5,583 nt of DNA from Nanobdellota archaeon (GTDB lineage: Archaea; Nanobdellota; Nanobdellia; Woesearchaeales; GW2011-AR15), in the NCBI GenBank assembly GCA_018815145.1, contig JAHIYL010000161.1, positions 1 to 5,583 of the forward strand, written 5' to 3'. Under the pieces are notes generated by a model. The model was given only the letters and a program-made list of their open reading frames with translations, was not told where the DNA came from and ran no database searches. Shown piece by piece: positions 1 to 5,583 of this stretch. The position numbers were made by a program, and so were the translations under genes. Every line of letters starts with the position of its first letter. Position 1 is the stretch's first letter.

Positions 1-1
1 A

Positions 2-1456
2 GTTTTTGTTACAGAAGATGGCGGAGAGACTGATCAGGATCTTGGTACTTACGAGCGATTCCTTGATGTAAATCTTTCAAAAAAAAATAACATAACAACA
101 GGGCAGGTCTATGATACTGTAATAAGAAAAGAACGAAATCTTGAATATAAAGGGAAGACAGTAGAAGTGATCCCTCACATACCTCAGGAAATAAAAAAAA
201 GGATCAGAGATGCTGCTAAAGCATCTGAAGCAGACTTTGTCCTGATTGAGATCGGAGGTACAGCAGGTGATTACCAGAGCGTCCTTTTTATCGAATCAAT
301 CAGGGAGATGAGGCTTGAAGGTGATGATATCCAGTATGTGCATGTCGCTTATCTGCCGATTCCCGGAACTTTGGGGGAAATGAAGACCAAACCTGCCCAG
401 CATTCTGTCAGAGCACTGAATGAGATCGGGCTGCAGCCAGATTTTTTTATTGGAAGAGGAAAATTTGCAATGGATGATGCCAGAAAAGAGAAGATATCAT
501 TCATCTGCAATATTAAGAAACATAACATCTTTTCTGCACCTGACCTTGAAAACATCTATGAAGAGCCATTGGTCCTGGATGAACAGGGACTTACAAAGAA
601 CATACTTGAAAATCTTGGACTGAAATACAAAGAGAATACTCTTGCTGAATGGAAAAAATTCATGGATAAAGTAAAGGGCCTTGATAAAGAGATTAAAGTA
701 GGTATTGTAGGTAAATATTTTGATATTGGAGATTTTTCTCTGGAAGATTCATATGTATCTGTTATTGAATCAGTCAAGCATGCCTGCTGGTATAATTCAG
801 TCAAACCGAATATTACTTGGATTGATTCAAAGCAATTTGAAAAAGATTCAAGCTCATTAAAGCGATTATCTGAAATTGATGCTGTCATTGTGCCTGGAGG
901 CTTTGGCAAGAGCGGTGTTGAAGGTAAGATTGCTGCTGTAAAATACTGCAGAGAAAATAATATCCCATATCTTGGCCTATGCTATGGAATGCAGCTTGCA
1001 GTGATTGAATTTGCCAGGAACGTATGCGGCCTTGCAGGAGCAAACTCAACAGAAATTGATCCTAAGACCAAATATCCTGTAATAGACATACTTCCAGAGC
1101 AAAAAAAGAATATTGAACAGAATGATTACGGTGCAACAATGAGGCTTGGAAATTATCCGGCAATATTGAAAGAAGGAACCATTGTCAAAGAATTATATGG
1201 AAAATCTAAGATTGAGGAGAGACATCGTCACCGTTATGAATTAGAACCAAAATATCATGAATTACTAGAAAAAAATGGTTTCATTATCTCAGGCATAAGC
1301 CCAGACCGTAAATTAGCTGAGTTTATGGAACTTTCAGATCATATTTTCATGGTTGGAACCCAAGGTCACCCTGAATTTACAAGTCGTCCATTAAAGCCAA
1401 ATCCCCTATTTGTTGGACTTATTAGAGCTGCAATTAAAAGCAAAGAACAATCTTAA
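2..1456 (+). CDS. pyrG: CTP synthase (glutamine-hydrolysing), 5' end outside window
   Basis: This cytosolic enzyme converts UTP to CTP using ATP and ammonia from glutamine, the last step of de novo CTP synthesis. The frame is open from base 2 and 484 codons are visible, starting near E. coli residue 66. GTG at 167 is an internal valine, not the start. The synthetase domain shows TEDGGETDQDLG (Mg-binding Asp of the family), EIGGTAGDYQS (251-280) and GEMKTKPAQHS (374-406). The amidotransferase domain begins near base 690. It has PGGFG, nucleophile Cys in GLCYGMQ (TGC 980-982), ERHRHRYE (from 1217) and GHPEF with catalytic His (1367-1369) and Glu (1373-1375), so it looks fully active. The GDYQS and YLPIPG variants resemble CPR/DPANN enzymes as I remember them. 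The last ~235 bases switch codon preference, and a second gene tail lies at 3161-3235, so the 3' end appears to be an acquired replacement. The stop TAA overlaps the stop of the convergent endonuclease gene. Confidence 0.97.
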   Translation, partial: VFVTEDGGETDQDLGTYERFLDVNLSKKNNITTGQVYDTVIRKERNLEYKGKTVEVIPHIPQEIKKRIRDAAKASEADFVLIEIGGTAGDYQSVLFIESIREMRLEGDDIQYVHVAYLPIPGTLGEMKTKPAQHSVRALNEIGLQPDFFIGRGKFAMDDARKEKISFICNIKKHNIFSAPDLENIYEEPLVLDEQGLTKNILENLGLKYKENTLAEWKKFMDKVKGLDKEIKVGIVGKYFDIGDFSLEDSYVSVIESVKHACWYNSVKPNITWIDSKQFEKDSSSLKRLSEIDAVIVPGGFGKSGVEGKIAAVKYCRENNIPYLGLCYGMQLAVIEFARNVCGLAGANSTEIDPKTKYPVIDILPEQKKNIEQNDYGATMRLGNYPAILKEGTIVKELYGKSKIEERHRHRYELEPKYHELLEKNGFIISGISPDRKLAEFMELSDHIFMVGTQGHPEFTSRPLKPNPLFVGLIRAAIKSKEQS

Positions 1457-2925
1457 ATTTTAAAATATTGAAGCATCATCCTAATGGCCGGGATTTCTTT
1501 TTTTAATTTTGGATGTATAATATAAAAGGCTCCCTTATATCCCCTGTTATACATACTTGCTCTTTTTACTTCATGTAGGATCTCCTTTATTTTTTTTGTG
1601 TTTTTTGACACAATTTGTTTTCCTTGATCAGTTAAATACAATAAATGAAACTCAGATATAATCCTAGGTTTAATTCTGTAAACTAGTTTTACTTTGGAGT
1701 TTTCTAGCCTTCTATATATCTTACATATATGGTCCTGATTTTTCAAAAAAGCAGATGACAAAAAGCCTGTTGTTGAACCTGGATGAAGAGATAAAAAAAA
1801 CAAGTAAATTATGTCAATTTTTCGCATGTTGAATCCATTGACAAGCTCATTTGCTGATCTTTTTTTTTCAGTAGAAAAGATATATGGTATAATTTCAGAA
1901 AACAAACTAAATTGTTGTTTTTGATTTTGCAGATTATAACACAAAATTATTTTTTCCTTATATTCCCTTATTGGCAAAAAACCTTGTTTTTTTAACATAT
2001 TAATGATAATTTTTCGACGAATTATTTTTGTTTCATTAAATTCAAAAAATTGATTAATTTTGGAGACTGAACCTTCAGCTGTAAAATAACCTCCCAAAAA
2101 TGCATTTATAATTTTTCTACTGGATTTTTGCAGAATTACATGAATATTTTTTTTAACAAAATTGAAGATATATGATAGAGGAGCATTTCTTATGTGAAAA
2201 CATGCACCTAAACTATTCCAATTGCCATGTTTTCTGATAGAATATTTGATATTCAGTTGTTTAATTCTTTTTTCAAAATGTTTTAATCTAGATAGATTGA
2301 CATTTTTCCCATATATTATTTCAATATCAAAATTATCACGATGTAATTCAAATAATTCTGCAAGGTGCTTGAAAACAGACAGGTTTTCATTGGTTAAAGT
2401 TATATAAGATCTTTGTGCAGTTCCTTTGATTTTTTTAGTTGTTCCATCACCAAGCCAAAATCCTATTATCTGAGACATATCTTCACTAAAATTAATTTGT
2501 ATAGGAATTTTGACATGCCTCTCTCTGTAATTACTAACATACTTGATAGAAATATATTTATCACCTATATTTTGAATGAACCATTTATTTGCACTTAAAG
2601 TATTTCTTCTATCCATTTCCTCATTCATTATTGGTAATGTATTAATTACAATTTTATCATTCTGCATCAGAATTTTTGGACTATGAACCATTTTAATCAT
2701 TTGTAATTCTTTTAATTTTGCAGCTTGAAGTAGGTTTTCTTGCCCTCCATGCTTTTGTGCTAATTCAAGTACTTTATTTTGATGTCGTGCAAAACGTGGA
2801 TATGTTTCACCTTTTAACCATCTATATATTGATGTTTTATTAGTCCCAATAAATTCTTTTAAATAATCTGCTCGATAATGTAAAAATAATTCATTCATTA
2901 GATATTTCCAATCTTTTTTGTTCAT
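1453..2925 (-). CDS. free-standing LAGLIDADG homing endonuclease-like protein
   Basis: This 490-residue protein carries two LAGLIDADG helices, IIGFWLGDG (residues 153-161, acidic Asp160) and AFLGGYFTAEG (275-285, acidic Glu284). They are about 123 residues apart, as in monomeric two-motif endonucleases that cut long asymmetric DNA sites. Both metal-binding acids are present, so the nuclease may be active. Residues 15-55 (KEFIGTNKTSIYRWLKGE) look like a helix-turn-helix. Residues 370-445 look like a winged helix (YRRLENSKVKLVYRIKP...LYLTDQGKQIV), suggesting extra DNA contacts or autoregulation. There are no intein splicing residues at the ends. The start at 2925 is preceded by AGAGGT seven bases away. 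The gene is more AT-rich than its neighbours, a sign of transfer. It converges on pyrG, sharing TTAA at the stops, and I infer that its target was the 3' end of pyrG. It could instead be a LAGLIDADG-derived regulator (WhiA-like proteins are known); the intact acids favour nuclease. Confidence 0.9.
   Translation of the reverse strand: MNKKDWKYLMNELFLHYRADYLKEFIGTNKTSIYRWLKGETYPRFARHQNKVLELAQKHGGQENLLQAAKLKELQMIKMVHSPKILMQNDKIVINTLPIMNEEMDRRNTLSANKWFIQNIGDKYISIKYVSNYRERHVKIPIQINFSEDMSQIIGFWLGDGTTKKIKGTAQRSYITLTNENLSVFKHLAELFELHRDNFDIEIIYGKNVNLSRLKHFEKRIKQLNIKYSIRKHGNWNSLGACFHIRNAPLSYIFNFVKKNIHVILQKSSRKIINAFLGGYFTAEGSVSKINQFFEFNETKIIRRKIIINMLKKQGFLPIREYKEKIILCYNLQNQKQQFSLFSEIIPYIFSTEKKRSANELVNGFNMRKIDIIYLFFLSLHPGSTTGFLSSAFLKNQDHICKIYRRLENSKVKLVYRIKPRIISEFHLLYLTDQGKQIVSKNTKKIKEILHEVKRASMYNRGYKGAFYIIHPKLKKEIPAIRMMLQYFKI
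1494..1510 (+). terminator. T-rich candidate terminator for pyrG
   Basis: TTTCTTTTTTTAATTTT, with seven consecutive T, begins 37 bases after the pyrG stop. Archaeal RNA polymerase terminates at oligo-T tracts without needing a hairpin. On the other strand the same bases encode lysines of the endonuclease C-terminus, so the tract may simply reflect AT-rich coding. I see no stable GC stem upstream; the nearby ATTTTAAAAT palindrome (1457-1466) is weak. Confidence 0.35.
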
Positions 2926-2932
2926 TATTACT

Positions 2933-2938
2933 ACCTCT
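2933..2938 (-). promoter_or_regulatory. ribosome binding site of the endonuclease gene
   Basis: Read on the minus strand, AGAGGT lies seven bases before the ATG at 2925. This is good Shine-Dalgarno complementarity and spacing, and it fixes the start codon choice. The lipoprotein gene downstream lacks such a site, so the two genes appear to initiate translation differently. Confidence 0.65.
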
Positions 2939-3093
2939 AAAATCTCATATTACTGGTGGAATTTCTCTAATTGGTTTAAGGAAATCTCCTTATTGAAAAG
3001 AGCTTAATTAGTTATACTACCTAAATGATTTTTTCTGGAAGGGAAAATTATAATTTGGTTATTAAACGTGTCCTCTTTAACATATAACGATTG

Positions 3094-3102
3094 TTATAAA
3101 TA
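3094..3102 (+). promoter_or_regulatory. possible TATA element upstream of pyrG remnant
   Basis: TTATAAATA fits an archaeal TATA box. A transcript would start near 3122-3127, close to a GTG at 3122 that is in frame with the pyrG remnant. This could drive a 37-codon leaderless ORF or read through into the lipoprotein gene. Such motifs are frequent by chance in DNA this AT-rich. Confidence 0.25.
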
Positions 3103-3160
3103 CCTTACGAGCATTTGTCCAGTGACCAGTGGAGATTTATTAAAAAGAATTACAATCAAA

Positions 3161-3235
3161 GAGTTCCTGTCAAGGCCCTTAAAACCAGCTCCATTGTTTG
3201 ATGGATTGGTCAAGGCTGTGATTAGGAAAAAATAA
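3161..3235 (+). pseudogene. pyrG: displaced 3' end of the original pyrG (24 codons plus stop)
   Basis: GAG at 3161 through TAA at 3233-3235 encodes EFLSRPLKPAPLF followed by DGLVKAVIRKK, a typical CTP synthase C-terminus. It aligns without gaps to EFTSRPLKPNPLF... at the end of the intact pyrG: 16 of 24 residues are identical but only 42 of 72 bases. Such divergence rules out a recent duplication and implies that the two tails have separate histories. Homology stops abruptly at 3161; the preceding in-frame residues (RITIK) do not match GTQGHP. Codons here (AGG twice, CTG, TTG, GTC, GTG) are close to the front part of pyrG, so this looks like the native tail. The frame is open upstream to 3029, with a GTG at 3122, so a 37-residue peptide is conceivable, though it could not act as a CTP synthase. 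The sequence may persist because it overlaps the promoter of the next gene. Confidence 0.88.
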
Positions 3236-3237
3236 AT
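3229..3237 (+). promoter_or_regulatory. TATA-like promoter of the lipoprotein gene
   Basis: AAATAAATA, preceded by purine-rich AGGAAAA resembling a BRE, is centred about 28 bases before the ATG at 3261. That is the archaeal spacing for a transcript starting at or next to the start codon. No Shine-Dalgarno sequence lies between it and the ATG, which agrees with leaderless expression. The element overlaps the stop codon of the displaced pyrG tail. Confidence 0.45.
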
Positions 3238-3260
3238 AGTACCAAGTTATCAAAACTTTT

Positions 3261-5583
3261 ATGATCCGTAAAATACTTGCCTTACATCTTATTATTCTGT
3301 TGATTTTAAGCGGATGCGCAGGCACTATCTCAACAAATTCAAACCAGGAAGAAAATGTTGCCTCAGAAAATTCGATTGTAGTTACTAAGCAGGATCAGAT
3401 ATCACTGACACAGCTAATCGAAAGCCTTGACCAACAGGATTGGTATGGTGCTGCAGAATCCTGGAAAGAAATTGAATATAATAATCCAGAACTATATTCT
3501 TCTTTATGCGTAAGATATCCAAAGATGCAAGTGGCATTGATCGGGATCGACCCGGATTCTGATTCATTCATCTATGATGTCTTCTTCGAAAAATACCCGA
3601 TCCATAAGGTATACGCGAACAAAGAGGCAAAGATCGCTGATGCCATGTACTATGATTACAAAATGCTGGTGGATCTAGCCGTCTCAGAAGGTTTCGTTGA
3701 AAGACTGAATGAGGATGATATCAACGTAACGCGGGAACTTACAAAAGAAGAGCAACTGCGTGTACTTGACCTGCATGAGATGCAGACAGAGATACATCTG
3801 CGTGAGACAATTTCTGACATGTACTCAGAACTTGCACTAGGAATCGGAGATACAAGTGAATATGATGAGGAAATATACGCACTGGAATTTGCAGTAAATG
3901 AGATAAGGATACAAAAGGAGCTCACCAAAATTCTGGATTTCAACACTTTCACAGGTGATAAAACCTCAAACATCATCCTGATGGCTGCGCTTAGAATGCA
4001 GGGGATCATTTATAGCCAGGATCAGATGCTTCATGCACCGCAGGTATATTGGCCAGGAAGAAATATGGGGGATTTCTCATCATATAAAGATCCACTATCA
4101 CAGGGGTATATCAAGTTCCAAAATACTATAAACTTAATAAATCCGATCCTTCTTTACAGGGCTCTTCAACACCCAGAACTAAAGGATGTTTTTGACAATG
4201 AGATTGCCATAGCATCCATTATGGAAATCAAGAGAATGATTGATAATAATGAGGTAACAAATATTGAAGTTGCTTTTCTTGCTATTGAAGAAAAAGCTGC
4301 AAAAAGGAAAAAAGAAAGGACAGATGAAATAGAATGGAAATATTACGCAGGAAAGGATATCACACTTAACTGGTTTGATGAGTTCCATCCAAAAAGAATC
4401 ACAAATGGACAGATCACCCTAAATGGTGGGTTTCTTGATTCAAATGAATTTGGAGAGGGAAATCAGGCAGGAGATTTTACAGACGTAATAATAGGCAGAT
4501 GGGGTGGAGTAGTACAGCAGGCTTTCAAAGGGTATGAACATAAATGGCTATTTGGAAGTGCATATGGGAATGAGGGAGGCACTGTGACAGTGACCAAGGG
4601 AGGAGTACTTGATACTCGCAGACCTCATCTCCTGCCTTTTGATACATACACTGTAGACACTGATAAAATTGTAGACAGATTCAGAACTGAAATCCTTGTT
4701 AAGAGCAATCCTAATCTTTACATAGCCATGGACAAATACATAAAGTCAGACATCTACCTACAGGGGGCTGTGAAGCTGCACAGCGATAGTGTCAGCGAGA
4801 ACGAAAAGAACAGGATAAGATATGAGATTGGGATCATATTCAATGAAAACCAGTACTTTGATCTTGCTGCAAATGTACTGAAGGATGTTCCTGCTGGTAC
4901 AGTCTTATCTGGAACGACACTTGTATTATCTGATGAATTGAAATCAAAATATTCAGGAAGGACTGCCGGCGATCTTCTTGATGATATAAAAGGAATCGGA
5001 GTATTTGACCTATCTTCTAGCACCAAAAAGTTCTGGACTGATATTGGAATATATCTAATCAATCCTGCACAATGGCTGGTTTATGGTGCCATCGGAAGAG
5101 CTGGTATAACTGTGCTCAGTTCATTTAGAACAGGAAGATTGATCCTTGGTGCTGCAACAAGATTCGGATCAAACATCTACGGCTTCTCATGGGCATTGGA
5201 AAGGGCCGGAGGAAACGTTATTGTCAGTACAGTATTTAGGATACTGGGAATAGTCGGTGAAGAGACCTTTGAAGAGCTTGTCGGGCTGATCTATCCTCCG
5301 CTTGAGCCCATAGCCATGATAATCAATGGTGTAGATCCATGGGAGGCGGCAAATCCTAAGCTGAAACTGCTGGGCGGAGCAAAGTTTTTCGGTAGGACAA
5401 GTATAGGTGGCATTGATACTGATGTGTACAGCATGAGCAAGTTCGATATGCTTAATCTAAAGGCTGGTGAGTATGATACAGATATTGGTAAAGTGGTCCT
5501 TAGCTGGGATGAGGATGCACAGGTTTTCTATTATGACCACCCACAGACAGGTAACAGGATCGCATTAGGTGAGCTTGGAAATG
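3261..5583 (+). CDS. large predicted lipoprotein of unknown function, 3' end outside window
   Basis: The frame is open from ATG 3261 to the window edge: 774 full codons with no stop. The N-terminus is a lipoprotein signal: charged IRK, a hydrophobic run (residues 5-16) and the lipobox LSGC with Cys19 (TGC 3315-3317). The mature protein is therefore probably exported and lipid-anchored on the outer face of the cytoplasmic membrane. Residues ~100-235 are acidic and helical. A short Lys/Glu-rich stretch (KAAKRKKERTDE) lies near residue 345. Residues ~360-590 are richer in predicted strands (NGQITLNGGFLDSNEFGEG, GGTVTVTKGGVLDTR). Residues ~592-670 are hydrophobic with small residues (YLINPAQWLVYGAIGRAG, NVIVSTVFRILGIVGEE) and might associate with or span a membrane. 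I recognise no family or catalytic motif. The start is supported by the signal peptide; there is no Shine-Dalgarno site, but a TATA-like element sits ~28 bases upstream. Codon use resembles the front of pyrG, so the gene appears native. Confidence 0.85.
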   Translation, partial: MIRKILALHLIILLILSGCAGTISTNSNQEENVASENSIVVTKQDQISLTQLIESLDQQDWYGAAESWKEIEYNNPELYSSLCVRYPKMQVALIGIDPDSDSFIYDVFFEKYPIHKVYANKEAKIADAMYYDYKMLVDLAVSEGFVERLNEDDINVTRELTKEEQLRVLDLHEMQTEIHLRETISDMYSELALGIGDTSEYDEEIYALEFAVNEIRIQKELTKILDFNTFTGDKTSNIILMAALRMQGIIYSQDQMLHAPQVYWPGRNMGDFSSYKDPLSQGYIKFQNTINLINPILLYRALQHPELKDVFDNEIAIASIMEIKRMIDNNEVTNIEVAFLAIEEKAAKRKKERTDEIEWKYYAGKDITLNWFDEFHPKRITNGQITLNGGFLDSNEFGEGNQAGDFTDVIIGRWGGVVQQAFKGYEHKWLFGSAYGNEGGTVTVTKGGVLDTRRPHLLPFDTYTVDTDKIVDRFRTEILVKSNPNLYIAMDKYIKSDIYLQGAVKLHSDSVSENEKNRIRYEIGIIFNENQYFDLAANVLKDVPAGTVLSGTTLVLSDELKSKYSGRTAGDLLDDIKGIGVFDLSSSTKKFWTDIGIYLINPAQWLVYGAIGRAGITVLSSFRTGRLILGAATRFGSNIYGFSWALERAGGNVIVSTVFRILGIVGEETFEELVGLIYPPLEPIAMIINGVDPWEAANPKLKLLGGAKFFGRTSIGGIDTDVYSMSKFDMLNLKAGEYDTDIGKVVLSWDEDAQVFYYDHPQTGNRIALGELGN

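Larger units (their letters stand above)
1220..3160. mobile_element. putative gene-end-replacement homing element in pyrG
   Basis: I infer a unit made of a replacement pyrG 3' end, an antisense LAGLIDADG endonuclease gene and about 235 bases of AT-rich flank. The right boundary is set by the displaced original pyrG tail, which begins at 3161 and corresponds to codon 1373-1375 of the intact gene. The left boundary is soft. By hand count, leucine TTA/CTA codons rise from 4 of 31 before base 1220 to 6 of 8 after it, and arginine CGT rises from none to 4 of 6. The replaced stretch upstream of 1373 could be a co-conversion tract. No terminal repeats, target duplication, intron fold or intein motifs are seen. 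A comparable layout, from memory, is the mitochondrial atp6 insertion in Allomyces fungi, where a foreign gene end plus an endonuclease ORF displaced the resident end. The alternative is a tandem duplication of pyrG followed by decay. Confidence 0.65.
2926..3160. other. AT-rich spacer between endonuclease start and pyrG remnant
   Basis: No gene is convincing here. The minus-strand ribosome binding site lies at 2933-2938. Possible minus-strand TATA elements are AGTTATACTA (3010-3019) and the perfect 12-base palindrome AAATTATAATTT (3045-3056), which reads the same on both strands. AAGGA-AATC-TCCTT (2978-2991) is a short inverted repeat. CCAGTG occurs twice, at 3119-3124 and 3126-3131. The plus-strand frame leading into the remnant is open from 3029, but its translation before 3161 does not resemble CTP synthase, so this stretch is probably element flank and not native pyrG sequence. 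Confidence 0.6.

Noticed and set aside
167..169. Start of CTP synthase at GTG 167
   Set aside because: The frame is open back to base 2 and the upstream translation (VFVTEDGGETDQDLGTYERF) is conserved CTP synthase; the gene simply runs off the left edge.
556..909. 117-residue antisense ORF inside pyrG
   Set aside because: It lies opposite a strongly conserved coding sequence and shows no recognisable motif or ribosome binding site. The same applies to the antisense ORF at 3656-4009 inside the lipoprotein gene.
1457..1466. ATTTTAAAAT palindrome as a hairpin terminator
   Set aside because: It is purely A/T with no loop, so it cannot form a stable hairpin; chance is likely at this base composition.
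3119..3131. CCAGTG repeated twice as an integration or operator repeat
   Set aside because: It is only two copies of six bases, with no partner at the left edge of the element, so it could easily be chance.
1453..3160. Intron or intein carrying the endonuclease
   Set aside because: pyrG is complete with its own stop before the endonuclease gene, which runs on the opposite strand. No splicing residues or obvious intron core or bulge-helix-bulge sites are visible.
3029..3160. Longer pyrG remnant upstream of 3161
   Set aside because: The in-frame translation before 3161 does not match the expected CTP synthase sequence (FMVGTQGHP), and I could not make a convincing alignment by eye in the other frames.
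1..5583. CRISPR array, tRNA or rRNA genes, transposase or insertion sequence
   Set aside because: I saw no regularly spaced repeats, no cloverleaf-like segment and no transposase motifs or terminal inverted repeats on either strand.

Overview
The window is AT-rich and probably archaeal. It most resembles a DPANN lineage such as Woesearchaeota or Pacearchaeota; a CPR bacterium is the main alternative. The grounds are a divergent CTP synthase of the type I associate with these groups (GDYQS in place of GDIES, and a YLPIPG...GEMKTKP loop), an AT-rich TATA/BRE-like element about 25-30 bases before a start codon with no Shine-Dalgarno sequence, and a LAGLIDADG protein flanked by helix-turn-helix domains. 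The lineage is inferred; no rRNA or other marker is present.

Layout: (1) bases 2-1456, plus strand, are the 3' nine-tenths of pyrG (CTP synthase), open at the left window edge. (2) Bases 1453-2925, minus strand, encode a 490-residue free-standing LAGLIDADG homing-endonuclease-like protein, convergent with pyrG and sharing the four bases TTAA at the two stop codons. (3) Bases 2926-3160 are an AT-rich non-coding stretch holding the endonuclease ribosome binding site and weak promoter candidates. (4) Bases 3161-3235, plus strand, are a displaced second copy of the last 24 codons and stop of a CTP synthase gene. (5) Bases 3261-5583, plus strand, are a large predicted lipoprotein gene of unknown function, open at the right edge; its likely promoter overlaps the stop of the pyrG remnant.

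The main result comes from reading these parts together. The remnant encodes EFLSRPLKPAPLF..., while the functional pyrG ends EFTSRPLKPNPLF.... The two agree at 16 of 24 residues but only 42 of 72 bases. Codon choice in the functional pyrG also changes over its last ~235 bases (more TTA/CTA leucine and CGT arginine). The simplest reading is that an endonuclease gene invaded the 3' end of pyrG and brought its own diverged pyrG tail. That tail keeps the enzyme intact and probably removes the cleavage site, and the original tail was pushed about 1.8 kb downstream. This would be a gene-end-replacement homing element, neither intron nor intein, lying antisense to its host gene. Before insertion, pyrG would have ended 25 bases before the lipoprotein start.

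The lipoprotein has a clear lipobox signal peptide but no domain I recognise, and it has no evident functional link to pyrG.
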